A DNA stretch of 64,000 bases from Mesoflavibacter profundi (GCF_014764305.1 NZ_CP061703.1:2709501-2773500), one strand, 5' to 3'. Shown: positions 18,095 to 28,745, numbered from the stretch's first letter. Numbers and translations are program-made. Notes: generated from the sequence alone by a model not told the origin.

Positions 18095-19117
18095 TTAGAT
18101 TTTTAATCTGGCAGAAGCCATTACATTTTGCGCTGCAAAATCTTTATCTAAGTATTTTAAATAACCAACAATAGCAATCATTGCAGCATTATCTGTGGTA
18201 AATTCGAATTTAGGAACATATGTAGTCCAACCGTGTTTAGATTCGCCATCTTTTAAGGCTCGTCGTATTCCAGAATTTGCTGAAACGCCGCCACCAATTG
18301 CTATATGTTTAATACCTGTTTCTTTACTTGCTTTTTTTAACTTATCGGTTAGAATACCAATAATGGTATATTGTATGCTAGCGCAAATATCGTTAAGATT
18401 TTCTTCTATAAAATTTGGGTTATTTTTTACTTCACGTTGAATAAAATAAAGAATAGCGGTTTTTAAACCGGAAAAACTAAAGTTAAGTCCGTCTACTTTT
18501 GGTTTACTAAATTTAAAAGCTTTTGGATTACCTAATTTAGCACGTTTGTCAATTTCTGGTCCTGCTGGATAACCTAAGCCTAATAATTTTCCGCTTTTAT
18601 CAAACGCTTCGCCAACAGCATCGTCTATAGTTTCGCCAATAACTTCCATATCAAAATGATTAGTCACCTTTACTATTTGAGTATGTCCACCAGAAATAGT
18701 CATAGCTAAAAACGGAAATGGTGGTTTATCAAAACCTTCTTCATCTATAAAATGCGCTAAAATATGCGCTTGCATATGGTTTACATCTATTAAAGGTATA
18801 TCTAATCCATAAGCCAAAGATTTTGCAAAAGATGTACCAACTAACAAGCTTCCCATAAGTCCAGGACCTTTTGTGAAAGCTACTGCACTTAATTGGTCTT
18901 TGGTAATTCCAGCTTTTTTTAACGCTTGGTCAACTACAGGAACGATATTTTGTTGGTGAGCACGACTAGCTAATTCTGGTACAACGCCGCCATATTCTTC
19001 ATGGATTTTTTGACTAGCAATAATGTTGCTTAAAATTTTTCCGTTTTGGATTACAGCTGCAGCAGTATCGTCGCAAGAGCTCTCAATACCAAGGATATAA
19101 ATATTTTGTGAGTTCAT
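18095..19117 (-). CDS. tsaD: tRNA N6-adenosine threonylcarbamoyltransferase TsaD
   Basis: Transfers the threonylcarbamoyl group to A37 of tRNAs that read ANN codons; works with TsaB, TsaC and TsaE. 340 residues, family length. The start region GIESSCDDTAAAVI, the metal-binding His114 and His118 in VNHMQAHILAH, MTISGGHTQIV and late TTDNAAMIA are all visible. It is divergent from tamB across a 140-base gap that holds a possible tamB promoter. This tsaD/tamB divergence looks like a conserved arrangement in this family of bacteria. Confidence 0.97.
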   Translation of the reverse strand: MNSQNIYILGIESSCDDTAAAVIQNGKILSNIIASQKIHEEYGGVVPELASRAHQQNIVPVVDQALKKAGITKDQLSAVAFTKGPGLMGSLLVGTSFAKSLAYGLDIPLIDVNHMQAHILAHFIDEEGFDKPPFPFLAMTISGGHTQIVKVTNHFDMEVIGETIDDAVGEAFDKSGKLLGLGYPAGPEIDKRAKLGNPKAFKFSKPKVDGLNFSFSGLKTAILYFIQREVKNNPNFIEENLNDICASIQYTIIGILTDKLKKASKETGIKHIAIGGGVSANSGIRRALKDGESKHGWTTYVPKFEFTTDNAAMIAIVGYLKYLDKDFAAQNVMASARLKI

Positions 19118-19175
19118 TAGCTTTTTTTAGGCATAATAATTGTTAATTTTGATTTTTTAAATTAACAACTAAATT

Positions 19176-19183
19176 TACTTTTG
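19176..19183 (+). promoter_or_regulatory. possible -7 box for tamB
   Basis: TACTTTTG fits TAnnTTTG. The nearest upstream TTG (19149-19151) is 24 bases away, longer than usual, so this is only a candidate. Confidence 0.3.
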
Positions 19184-19259
19184 TTAACGTATATGCAAAG
19201 GTAAAAGTTTCTTTATTAAATTATAATTTAAATACAGCATCAAAAAAGCACTAAAAATA

Positions 19260-22200
19260 TTGGGTAAAATTATAGCAATACTACTATTGCTATTTATTAT
19301 TTTAATTTTAGTTTTTTCTATTCCTGCTGTACAGACCAAACTAGGTAAATACGCTACTAAACGATTAAATGAAGACTTTAAAACCAATATAAATATTGAT
19401 AAAATAGGGCTTCAGTATAACGGTGATGTAAATATAAAAGGTGTATTAATAAGAGATTATAAAAAGGACACATTAATTGCTGCATCCAAAATAAACACCT
19501 CTATATTAAGTGTAAAAAATGTTATTAACGGGACACTAAATTTTGGAGATATTGTTCTTGAAGATTTAATTTTTAATGTAAAAACATATCAAGGCGAAAC
19601 CGATACCAATTTAGATGTATTTGTTTCTAGATTTGATGAAGACACACCAAGTGAAGAAAAAAGTAGTTTTTTAATGTCTTCTAGTGATGTTACTATCACA
19701 AATGGCATATTTAGACTAATTGATGAGAATAAGGAAACACCAAGAATACTTCAGTTTGAAGACTTAAATATTAATGCTACTAACTTCTTGATTGATGCAA
19801 GCGATGTAAGTGCACGTATAAATACAATGCAGTTTTTAGATAGTCGTGGTCTGGCTTTAGAAAATCTTTCTACAAACTTTTCTTATACTTTAACACAAAT
19901 GCGTTTTGATAATTTAACCATTAAAACTCAAGAATCTTTTGTTAAAGGTCAGCTTCATTTTAACTATAATCGTGAAGATTTTAAATTTTTTGAAGATAAG
20001 GTTAATGTAGATGCAAATTTTACCGAAGCTAATATTTTACTAGACGATTTAAACACGTTTTATAATGAGTTTGGTAAAGAACAATACGCAAGTTTTAGTA
20101 CACAATTATCTGGTACATTAAATGATTTAACGACTAATGATTTAAAACTTAATACAAGTCGTAACACTAAAATTTACGGAACTATTAATTTTAAAAATCT
20201 TTTTAATAGTGAAGCCAATAATTTTGAAATGGATGGTAGTTTTACCAATCTGTCTTCTAACTACAAAGATTTAAAAGCGTTATTACCAAATGTTTTAGGA
20301 GAAGCAATTCCGTCTATATTTAATAAGCTTGGTAATTTTACAGCAAAAGGCGATACACATATTACACCGGATAATATTATTGCAGATTTAGAAATAAATA
20401 CAGACTTAGGTTACGTAAAATCTGATTTAAAGATGTTTAATATCAATAATATTGATAATGCATCGTATAGAGGAAATATTATTTTTGACGAGTTTAATAT
20501 AGGAAAACTACTTGACGATCCTAATCTAACAACAACCTCTTTAAACGTTGATGTAGATGGAGTTGGATTTAAAAAAGAAAACTTATCTACCCAATTAAAA
20601 GGTGATGTGTATAGTATTAATTATAATAAATATAATTACCAAAACATTGTAGTAAACGGTAACTATAAGCAAAGTAAATTTAATGGTAATTTAGTTATAG
20701 ACGATGTTAACTTACAATTAGAATTTAACGGTTTAGCAGATTTATCACAAGATGTTAATTCTTTCGATTTTGTTGCCGATGTAAAATATGCTAACCTAAA
20801 AACATTAAATTTTTACAATAGAGACGAGCAATCTGAATTTTCTGGAACTGTAGATATGAAAATGAATGCAACAACTTTAGATGATGCAGTAGGATACATT
20901 CAGTTTAAAAACACAACGTATATTAATGAAAATGATACTTACAGTTTTAAAGACTTCGAAATTAATTCTCAGTTTATAAATAACGAGCATATAATAGATA
21001 TAAATTCGCCAGAAATTATAGAAGGAAAACTAAGTGGATCATTCAAATTTAACGATTTAGAGCCTCTTTTTGAAAACTCTATTAAAAGTATGTATACCAA
21101 TTACGTACCTAATACCATAGAAGGCAACCAATACATAGATTTCAATTTTAAAATTTATAATAAAATTGTAGAAGTATTTTTACCAGAAGTAGAGCTTGGA
21201 CCAAACACATATATTAAGGGTAGAGTAGAAAGTAATGAAAAAGCGTTTCAGTTAACTTTTAAATCACCAAAAATTAAACTTCTAGACTATTTTGCTAATG
21301 CAATAGAAGTTCAAGTAGATAACAACAATCCTTTATTTAATACGTTTGTAGAAATTGATAGTATTTACACAAAACCTTACAGTATTTCTAAATTCAATTT
21401 AATAAACGTGACGTTAAACGATACGTTATATATGCGATCTGAGTTTAAAGGTGGAAAACGTAATGACGATTTATATAACCTTAGTTTTTATCACACTATA
21501 AATCAAGAAGACAAATCTGTATTTGGATTTAAGAAAAGTGACGTAACATTTAAAGGCAATAAATGGTATGTAAATGAAGACAAAAACAACTATAATAAAA
21601 TTGTTTTTGATCGTGATTTTAAAGACTTTACAATAGAAGATTTAATCCTTAACCATCAAGAAGAAGAAATCAAGTTAGCAGGTGTTATAAAAGACTCGAC
21701 CTACAAAGACCTAAAACTAAATTTTAAAGCAGTAGACTTAAATAAGATAGTACCCGAAATAGACAGTTTATCACTTGGAGGAATTATTAACGGTAAATTA
21801 AATATTTTACAAGAAAATGGTAGTTATGTCCCAACATCTAACATAACAATTGACGATTTAGAATTAAATAAAACTTATTTAGGTTCTTTTGAAGCTAATA
21901 TCGAAGGAAACTCAGACTTGTCCAACTACAATGTTAATGCAAAAATAAAGGACGACGCTACAAATTCATTCTTAGCCAATGGTAATATTTACGTAGCTGG
22001 AGAAAACCCAAATATAGATGTAAATTTAAATTTTAATAAATTTAGTTTAAAACCACTTAATCCATTTTTAGACGGAATTTTAAGTAATATTAGAGGCGAA
22101 ATTACAGGAAACACAAAAGTTATTGGAAGCTTAAATAAGCCAAATTTTAATGGAGAATTAAAAATAGATAATGGTGGTTTAGGCATACCATATTTAAATG

Positions 22201-23702
22201 TAGATTACGACTTCCAAGAAAACACATCATTAACCTTAAGCAACCAAAGTTTTATTTTTAATAAAACTAATATAACAGATACTAAAGCAAATTCTAAAGG
22301 TAATTTTAGCGGAAGCATAAGTCACAACAATTTTTCAGATTGGAAATTAGATCTAGATATTTCTACTCAAAAATTATTAGTGCTTGATACTGAATATACA
22401 GAAGAATCTATGTATTACGGTACTGCATTTATTGGCGGAAGTGCAAAAATATTTGGATCTACAGATGCATTAAGCATAAATGTAATTGCCGAAACTAAGG
22501 AAGGAACAGTGTTTAAAATTCCTCTAAATGATAACGAATCTTTTGGAGATAATTCAATTATTCATTTTTTAACGCCTGAAGAAAAACAAGCTAAAGAAGA
22601 AGGAAAAGAGATAGATTTTGAAGTAGATGAAGGTTTAGATCTAAATTTTGAATTAGACGTAACTCAAGATGCCGAAATTGAAATCTTGATTGATAAAACA
22701 TCTGGAAGTACAATTAAAGGTCGTGGAGTTGGTGGATTATTAATAGAAATAAATACCAATAATAAATTTGATATGTATGGCGATTTTGTGGTTTATGAAG
22801 GTGTTTATAATTTTCTTTACAGTGGTGTAGTACAAAAGCAATTTATTGTAGAGCCTTATGTAAGTACATTAGCTTGGAATGGCGCACCATTGGAAGCCTT
22901 AATAGATATTAAAGCAAAATATAGTACGAGAGCAAATCCATCACCATTATTAGATTCGCCAATTAATAGAAGTATTCCAGTAGATTTAACTTTAGAGCTA
23001 ACAGATCAATTAGAACGACCAACCATTAATTATGCGTTTGAGTTTCCTAATACAAGTTCTACAATTAAATCCGAATTAAACTATCGTTTAGACTCTAGAG
23101 AGGATAGAGAAAATCAAGCGTTATTTTTATTAGCAACAGGTTCTTTTAGTCGTGGATTAGAAAACTTAAACTTTACAGGAACATTAACCGAGCGTTTAAA
23201 TGGATTAGTAAATAATTTATTATCCTCTGGTGATGGTAAATTTAACGTAGGATTAAATTTTGAAGCTGGACAAAACAGACCAGACTTTCAAACAGATAAC
23301 CGTGTTGGTGTAACTTTACAAACTAAGATTTCGGATCGTGTCCTAATAAATGGTAAAGTTGGAGTACCAGTTGGAGGATTAGGTGATTCTGTAATTGCAG
23401 GTGATGTTCAAGTAGATTTTTTATTAAATGAAGAAGGAACACTAATAGCAAAAGTTTTTAATAGAGAAAACAGTATAAGAAATTTTGGTGAAGAGATAGG
23501 TTACACACAAGGTGTAGGTATTGCTTATAATGTAGATTTTGATACGTTTGGAGAATTACTTCGTAAAATTTTCAATCCTAAAAAAGAAAAAGAAGAAGAA
23601 AACGATCAAGAAGACGACAACAACAATTCCCAAAATCCAAACCAAACTGCAACGGAAACAGATCCAGTTTTCAAGTCCAACACAACCTTTAAAGAAGACT
23701 AA
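19260..23702 (+). CDS. TamB-domain translocation/assembly protein
   Basis: 1480-residue AsmA/TamB-like protein with one N-terminal transmembrane anchor (~2-23). It is followed by a very long stretch of repeating beta-strand pattern typical of lipid-bridge proteins (alternating hydrophobic residues, NxFxG and GxLxL motifs) and a conserved TamB C-terminal domain (~1120-1450, with GRGVGGLLIEI, YEGVYNFLYSGVVQKQF, GVPVGGLGDS). The tail is acidic and Asn/Gln-rich. It is thought to connect inner and outer membranes for phospholipid or outer-membrane protein delivery. The start is TTG at 19260; the frame stays open upstream to 19227 and IKKALKILGK reads like part of the N-terminus, so an earlier non-ATG start (ATC at 19239) is possible. 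Confidence 0.93.
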   Translation: MGKIIAILLLLFIILILVFSIPAVQTKLGKYATKRLNEDFKTNINIDKIGLQYNGDVNIKGVLIRDYKKDTLIAASKINTSILSVKNVINGTLNFGDIVLEDLIFNVKTYQGETDTNLDVFVSRFDEDTPSEEKSSFLMSSSDVTITNGIFRLIDENKETPRILQFEDLNINATNFLIDASDVSARINTMQFLDSRGLALENLSTNFSYTLTQMRFDNLTIKTQESFVKGQLHFNYNREDFKFFEDKVNVDANFTEANILLDDLNTFYNEFGKEQYASFSTQLSGTLNDLTTNDLKLNTSRNTKIYGTINFKNLFNSEANNFEMDGSFTNLSSNYKDLKALLPNVLGEAIPSIFNKLGNFTAKGDTHITPDNIIADLEINTDLGYVKSDLKMFNINNIDNASYRGNIIFDEFNIGKLLDDPNLTTTSLNVDVDGVGFKKENLSTQLKGDVYSINYNKYNYQNIVVNGNYKQSKFNGNLVIDDVNLQLEFNGLADLSQDVNSFDFVADVKYANLKTLNFYNRDEQSEFSGTVDMKMNATTLDDAVGYIQFKNTTYINENDTYSFKDFEINSQFINNEHIIDINSPEIIEGKLSGSFKFNDLEPLFENSIKSMYTNYVPNTIEGNQYIDFNFKIYNKIVEVFLPEVELGPNTYIKGRVESNEKAFQLTFKSPKIKLLDYFANAIEVQVDNNNPLFNTFVEIDSIYTKPYSISKFNLINVTLNDTLYMRSEFKGGKRNDDLYNLSFYHTINQEDKSVFGFKKSDVTFKGNKWYVNEDKNNYNKIVFDRDFKDFTIEDLILNHQEEEIKLAGVIKDSTYKDLKLNFKAVDLNKIVPEIDSLSLGGIINGKLNILQENGSYVPTSNITIDDLELNKTYLGSFEANIEGNSDLSNYNVNAKIKDDATNSFLANGNIYVAGENPNIDVNLNFNKFSLKPLNPFLDGILSNIRGEITGNTKVIGSLNKPNFNGELKIDNGGLGIPYLNVDYDFQENTSLTLSNQSFIFNKTNITDTKANSKGNFSGSISHNNFSDWKLDLDISTQKLLVLDTEYTEESMYYGTAFIGGSAKIFGSTDALSINVIAETKEGTVFKIPLNDNESFGDNSIIHFLTPEEKQAKEEGKEIDFEVDEGLDLNFELDVTQDAEIEILIDKTSGSTIKGRGVGGLLIEINTNNKFDMYGDFVVYEGVYNFLYSGVVQKQFIVEPYVSTLAWNGAPLEALIDIKAKYSTRANPSPLLDSPINRSIPVDLTLELTDQLERPTINYAFEFPNTSSTIKSELNYRLDSREDRENQALFLLATGSFSRGLENLNFTGTLTERLNGLVNNLLSSGDGKFNVGLNFEAGQNRPDFQTDNRVGVTLQTKISDRVLINGKVGVPVGGLGDSVIAGDVQVDFLLNEEGTLIAKVFNRENSIRNFGEEIGYTQGVGIAYNVDFDTFGELLRKIFNPKKEKEEENDQEDDNNNSQNPNQTATETDPVFKSNTTFKED

Positions 23703-23762
23703 TTTTTCGCTTCTAAAGCATTAAAAATTTTCATAAAAACTACTTCATAATTAAATAGTTAT

Positions 23763-23831
23763 TAACGAAAACGTTATAGTTTACGGTACTTCACAAATTT
23801 TTAGCCAAACAGTTGTTAATAATTAAATTTG
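23763..23831 (+). promoter_or_regulatory. possible regulatory region of pfkA
   Basis: A small palindrome TAACG-AAAA-CGTTA lies at 23763-23776 and a TAAATTTG box (TAnnTTTG type) at 23824-23831. The pfkA start codon follows 34 bases after that box. No well-placed -33 TTG is seen, so both calls are tentative; the palindrome could be an operator. Confidence 0.3.
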
Positions 23832-23865
23832 TTTATTAGTTTTACATAACTAACAAATTATTTAT

Positions 23866-24852
23866 ATGTCAAATACAATAAAAAAGATAGCCGTTTTTAC
23901 ATCTGGTGGCGATTCTCCAGGTATGAATGCAGCTATTCGTTCTGTTGTAAGAACATGTGCTTTTCATAATATAGAATGCGTAGGAATTTACCGCGGTTAT
24001 GAAGGTATGATAGAAGGCGATTTTAAGCCTTTAACAGCAAGAAGCGTAAAAGATATTATTAATAAAGGCGGAACATTTCTTAAATCTGCCAGATCAAAAG
24101 CTTTTATGACAAAAGAAGGTCGTAAAAAAGCTTACGACAACTTAGTTGCAGAACAAGTAGATGCTTTAGTAGTCATTGGTGGTGATGGAAGTTTTACAGG
24201 TGCATTAGTTTTTAACGAAGAGTTTGGTTTTCCAGTAATGGGAATACCAGGAACTATAGATAATGATATTTATGGGACTTCACATACATTAGGATACGAT
24301 ACAGCTTTAAATACAGTAGTAGATTGTATTGATAAGATTAGAGATACAGCAAGCTCACATAACAGATTGTTTTTTGTTGAAGTTATGGGAAGAGATGCAG
24401 GTCACATAGCATTAAATGTAGGAGTTGGCGCAGGAGCAGAAGAAATTTTAATTCCAGAAGAAGATTTAGGATTAGATAGATTATTAGAGTCTTTAAGAAG
24501 AAGTAAACAATCAGGAAAATCTTCAAGTATTGTTGTCGTTGCAGAAGGCGATAAAACAGGAAAAAATGTTTTCGAATTAAAAGATTATGTAGAACAGAAT
24601 ATGTCTGAATATGAAGTAAGAGTATCTGTTTTAGGTCACATGCAACGTGGTGGATCACCATCATGTTTTGATCGTGTATTAGCAAGTAGAATGGGCGTAA
24701 CAGCTGTAGAAAGTTTACTTGAAGGTAAATCCAATTACATGGTAGGATTAATTAAAGACGAAATAGCTTTAACACCATTAGAACAAGCAGTAAAAGGTAA
24801 GTCAGAAATAGATCAGGAACTAATTAGAGTGTCTGATATTATGACTACATAA
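23866..24852 (+). CDS. pfkA: ATP-dependent 6-phosphofructokinase
   Basis: Phosphorylates fructose 6-phosphate to fructose 1,6-bisphosphate, the committed step of glycolysis. 328 residues, family length. ATP-site glycines SGGDSPGMNAAIR and GGDGSFTGA, the catalytic PGTIDNDIYGT loop (Asp as general base) and the substrate-binding VEVMGRDAGH and GHMQRGGSPS motifs are visible. The Gly after GGDG (GGDGS) is the residue typical of ATP-using rather than PPi-using enzymes. It is followed after 31 bases by gap, so the two glycolysis genes are probably one transcript. Confidence 0.97.
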   Translation: MSNTIKKIAVFTSGGDSPGMNAAIRSVVRTCAFHNIECVGIYRGYEGMIEGDFKPLTARSVKDIINKGGTFLKSARSKAFMTKEGRKKAYDNLVAEQVDALVVIGGDGSFTGALVFNEEFGFPVMGIPGTIDNDIYGTSHTLGYDTALNTVVDCIDKIRDTASSHNRLFFVEVMGRDAGHIALNVGVGAGAEEILIPEEDLGLDRLLESLRRSKQSGKSSSIVVVAEGDKTGKNVFELKDYVEQNMSEYEVRVSVLGHMQRGGSPSCFDRVLASRMGVTAVESLLEGKSNYMVGLIKDEIALTPLEQAVKGKSEIDQELIRVSDIMTT

Positions 24853-24856
24853 ATAA

Positions 24857-25885
<1,029 letters not shown>

Positions 25886-25906
25886 TTGATAAATTCTTTA
25901 ATGAAA

Positions 25907-25948
25907 TAAAAGCGTAGTATATTTGTCTAAAAGTGCTACGCTTTTTTT
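25907..25948 (+). terminator. rho-independent terminator after gap
   Basis: A 10-bp stem AAAAGCGTAG / CTACGCTTTT (25907-25916 with 25936-25945) followed by a T-run. Its presence argues that the next gene starts after it (ATG at 25966) and not at the in-frame TTG at 25933, which lies inside the hairpin. Confidence 0.88.
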
Positions 25949-25965
25949 ATATTAAACAACCTTAT

Positions 25966-26826
25966 ATGATATTAATTGTTGATAGCGGATCTACTAAGTG
26001 TGACTGGAAAGCTGTAGATAGTAAAGGAAATCAGTTATTAGAAAAAATCCGTACTAAAGGATTAAATCCTGCTATACTTTCAGAAAAAAAGATTAGAAAA
26101 GTTTTAAGAAAAAGCGAACCATTAAATAACCATAGAGAAGAAGTAACTCATGTTTATTTTTATGGTGCTGGTTGTGGTACCGAAAATCCTAAACTAGTTC
26201 TAAAATTAGTTTTAAACGAATTTTTTCCAAACGCAGAAGTAAAAGTAGAAGAAGATACTATGGCGGCTGTGTTTGCAACCATAAATAATCCTCAAGAAGC
26301 TGCAGTAGTTTGTATAATGGGTACAGGATCTAATTGTAGTTATTATGATGGTAAAAAGCTACATCAACGTGTAAAATCTTTGGGTTATACATTAATGGAT
26401 GATGCTTCAGGTAACTATTACGGTAAAGAATTAATAAGAGATTATTACTTTAACCATATGCCAGAAGATATTAAAATTGCTTTTGGTGATAAGTATAATC
26501 TAGATGCAGATTACATTAAGTACAACTTATACAAACAGCCAAATCCAAATGCATATTTGGCGCAGTTTGCAGAGTTTATGATACTAAATAAAGACTCAGA
26601 ATATATTAGAGAATTAATAAAAAGAGGATTTAGACGTTTTGCAAATAATATGATTATGCAGTTTAAAGAAGAGTTAAAAACTGTACCAGTACATTTTGCT
26701 GGATCAATTTCATTTTTCTGTCAAGATGAAATTAAGCAAGTTGCAGAAGAAATGGGCTTTACTGTAGGTAATTTTGAAAGACGTCCAATAGAAGGATTAG
26801 TATCCTTTCATACAGATGCGACTTAA
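25966..26826 (+). CDS. BadF/BadG/BcrA/BcrD-type ATPase, probable N-acetylglucosamine (amino-sugar) kinase
   Basis: 286 residues of the actin-like ATPase fold. The phosphate-1 loop VDSGSTKCDWK starts at residue 4, phosphate-2 is IMGTGSNCSYYDG (~residues 115-127), and GAGCGTENPK (~63-72) and the LMDDASGNYYGKELI region (~138-152) match the N-acetylglucosamine kinase branch of the family. The ATG at 25966 was chosen because it places the phosphate-1 motif at the very N-terminus, as in the family, and avoids the gap terminator. It is followed after 2 bases by mgsA. The precise sugar is uncertain. Confidence 0.85.
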   Translation: MILIVDSGSTKCDWKAVDSKGNQLLEKIRTKGLNPAILSEKKIRKVLRKSEPLNNHREEVTHVYFYGAGCGTENPKLVLKLVLNEFFPNAEVKVEEDTMAAVFATINNPQEAAVVCIMGTGSNCSYYDGKKLHQRVKSLGYTLMDDASGNYYGKELIRDYYFNHMPEDIKIAFGDKYNLDADYIKYNLYKQPNPNAYLAQFAEFMILNKDSEYIRELIKRGFRRFANNMIMQFKEELKTVPVHFAGSISFFCQDEIKQVAEEMGFTVGNFERRPIEGLVSFHTDAT

Positions 26827-26828
26827 AT

Positions 26829-27191
26829 ATGGAAATAGCTATAATTGCACATGATGGTAAAAAAGCTGATATGGTTCAGTTTTTAAATCAACATAAAGAC
26901 ATTTTATTACAAAAAAATATAACATTAATTTCTACCGGAACAACTGGTAAAAAGGTTAAAAAAGCTGGTTTTGAAGTGACTAGATTATTATCAGGTCCTT
27001 TAGGTGGTGATGCACAAATTGCTGCTAGAGTAGCAGAAGGTAAGTGTCAAATGGTTTTGTTTTTTAGAGATCCTTTAGAAAAACATCCGCATGAGCCAGA
27101 TGTGTTAATGCTTATGAGGTTATGTGATGTACACGATATACCGCTAGCAACAAATCCGGCAACTGCAGAATTATTAATGAAAGCACTTTAA
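26829..27191 (+). CDS. mgsA: methylglyoxal synthase
   Basis: Converts dihydroxyacetone phosphate to methylglyoxal and phosphate, a bypass that relieves sugar-phosphate stress. 120 residues, shorter than the ~150-residue Escherichia coli enzyme but with its catalytic set: His8-Asp9 in AHDGKK, Asp61 in SGPLGGDAQ, Asp81 in FFRDPL and His88 in HPHEPD. The E. coli equivalents are His19, Asp20, Asp71, Asp91 and His98. It follows the sugar kinase by 2 bases, so it is co-transcribed with it, close to pfkA and gap. Its stop codon lies in a terminator shared with guaC. Confidence 0.94.
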   Translation: MEIAIIAHDGKKADMVQFLNQHKDILLQKNITLISTGTTGKKVKKAGFEVTRLLSGPLGGDAQIAARVAEGKCQMVLFFRDPLEKHPHEPDVLMLMRLCDVHDIPLATNPATAELLMKAL

Positions 27192-27206
27192 AAAAGTGCT
27201 TTTTTT
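27181..27206. terminator. bidirectional terminator between mgsA and guaC
   Basis: Stem AAAGCACTTT / AAAGTGCTTT with a short loop and T-run; it overlaps the end of mgsA and lies just before the guaC stop codon of the opposite strand. Confidence 0.82.
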
Positions 27207-27207
27207 A

Positions 27208-28245
27208 TTAACTGTAAATTTGATTTTCTTGTTCGGCAACTCTTATAAACGTTGTACGCTTGGTTAGTTCTTTAAGTTTTTCTGCACCAACATAAGTACA
27301 CGTACTTCTTAAACCACCTAAAATATCTTGTAATGTGTTTTCTACATCACCTTTAAAAGGAACTTCTACAGTTTTTCCTTCGCTAGCTCTATAATCTGCA
27401 ACGCCACCAACATGTTTATTCATAGCAGTTGCAGAGCTCATTCCATAAAATTGTTTATAGCTTTTACCATTTTTTTCAATAGTAATTCCACCACTTTCTG
27501 TATGACCAGCAAACATACCGCCAAGCATTACAAAATCTGCTCCTGCACCAAAAGCTTTTGCTAAATCTCCAGGAATAGTGCAACCACCATCACTAATTAT
27601 TTGACCACCTAAACCATGTGCAGCATCTGCACATTCTATTATTGCAGATAGTTGAGGATAACCTACAGCAGTTTTAACACGTGTTGTACAAACGCTACCT
27701 GGACCAATTCCTACTTTTACTATATCTGCACCAGACAACAATAGTTCTTCAACCATTTCGCCTGTTACCACATTACCAGCAATAATAACTTTATCAGGAA
27801 ATTGATCTCTTGTTTTCTTTAAAAAGTCCACAAAATGTTCAGAATAACCATTAGCCACATCAATACAAATAAATTTTAAAAATGGATGCTTGGTAAATAT
27901 AGACTGTAATCGTTGTATGTCTTGTGATCCTGTTCCTGTACTTACAGCTATATAATCTTCAATTCCTTTCTCACTTGTATTTAAAAACGAATTCCATTCT
28001 TCTAAAGAATAGTGTTTATGAATAGCAGTAAATACATTGTGCTTAGATAGGGCAGAAGCCATATTAAATGTGCCAACCGTATCCATATTGGCAGCCATAA
28101 TTGGTATTCCTTTCCAGGTAAGATTACTATGTAAAAATTTAAATTCTCTATTTAAATCAACTTGAGATCTACTTTTTAAAGTTGATCGTTTAGGTCTTAT
28201 CATTACATCTTTAAAACCTAGTTTAATATCATATTCTATACGCAT
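27208..28245 (-). CDS. guaC: GMP reductase
   Basis: Reduces GMP to IMP with NADPH, linking guanine and adenine nucleotide pools. The 345-residue length and lack of a CBS insert separate it from IMP dehydrogenase. The catalytic Cys186 is in GPGSVCTTR, at the same number as in Escherichia coli Gua[17 protein letters not shown] and GGMFAGHTE phosphate-binding motifs follow. The start codon touches the 3' arm of an 11-bp hairpin (28245-28276), so translation may be controlled. ridA lies upstream on the same strand, 110 bases away. Confidence 0.94.
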   Translation of the reverse strand: MRIEYDIKLGFKDVMIRPKRSTLKSRSQVDLNREFKFLHSNLTWKGIPIMAANMDTVGTFNMASALSKHNVFTAIHKHYSLEEWNSFLNTSEKGIEDYIAVSTGTGSQDIQRLQSIFTKHPFLKFICIDVANGYSEHFVDFLKKTRDQFPDKVIIAGNVVTGEMVEELLLSGADIVKVGIGPGSVCTTRVKTAVGYPQLSAIIECADAAHGLGGQIISDGGCTIPGDLAKAFGAGADFVMLGGMFAGHTESGGITIEKNGKSYKQFYGMSSATAMNKHVGGVADYRASEGKTVEVPFKGDVENTLQDILGGLRSTCTYVGAEKLKELTKRTTFIRVAEQENQIYS

Positions 28246-28276
28246 TTTGATAGTATGGATTTGGTTACTATCAAAA
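28245..28276 (-). promoter_or_regulatory. hairpin/palindrome abutting the guaC start codon
   Basis: Perfect 11-bp inverted repeat TTTTGATAGTA / TACTATCAAAA (28245-28255 with 28266-28276) with a 10-base loop. On the minus strand its second arm ends in the A of the guaC ATG. It could be an RNA structure that hides the start codon or a DNA operator for a regulator of purine metabolism. No T-run follows on the guaC strand, so a terminator is unlikely. Confidence 0.6.
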
Positions 28277-28355
28277 ATACAAGATTAAGTGATATTGTAG
28301 AGCCTAAAATTAAAATTGAAACTAAGATTTATTAACAATAGTTAATATACCGTAT

Positions 28356-28736
28356 TTATTTTACAGCAATCATGCTAATTTCTACATTTACAAATTTAGG
28401 TAAATTTGCTACTTCTACGGTTTCTCTTGCTGGCGCAAAATCTTCGTCAAAATAGGTAGCGTACACATCGTTTATTAAAGAGAAGTTATGCATATCACTA
28501 ATAAAAATAGAGGTTTTAATAACGTTTTCAAAAGTCATATCTGCTGCTTCTAAAACTGCTTTTAAGTTTTCCATGACTTGTTTAGTTTCAGATTTAATAT
28601 CATCTAAAACCAATTTATTAGTTGTTGGATTTATAGCAATTTGACCAGAAGTATATAAAGTGTTTCCACTTAAAACTGCTTGGTTATAAGGACCAATTGG
28701 AGCAGGAGCATTTGTTGTAGTTATTATTTTTTTCAT
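28356..28736 (-). CDS. RidA family enamine/imine deaminase
   Basis: Hydrolyses reactive 2-aminoacrylate and related enamines formed by PLP enzymes. 126 residues, family length. Typical features: APAPIGPYNQAVLSGNTLYTSGQI near the N-terminus, and the substrate-binding arginine region FAPARETVEVANLPK near residue 103 followed by VEISMIAVK at the C-terminus. It lies 9 bases after lptD on the same strand, so it is probably in the lptD transcript; a link with LPS assembly is not expected. Confidence 0.94.
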   Translation of the reverse strand: MKKIITTTNAPAPIGPYNQAVLSGNTLYTSGQIAINPTTNKLVLDDIKSETKQVMENLKAVLEAADMTFENVIKTSIFISDMHNFSLINDVYATYFDEDFAPARETVEVANLPKFVNVEISMIAVK

Positions 28737-28745
28737 GATACGATG

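Noticed and set aside
24383-24685. A 100-codon frame antisense to pfkA
   Set aside because: Lies fully inside a clear pfkA; the translation is Leu/His-rich low-complexity sequence with no recognisable domain.
25933-25965. Upstream TTG start for the sugar kinase
   Set aside because: It lies inside the gap terminator stem and would add residues before the phosphate-1 motif; ATG at 25966 fits the family.
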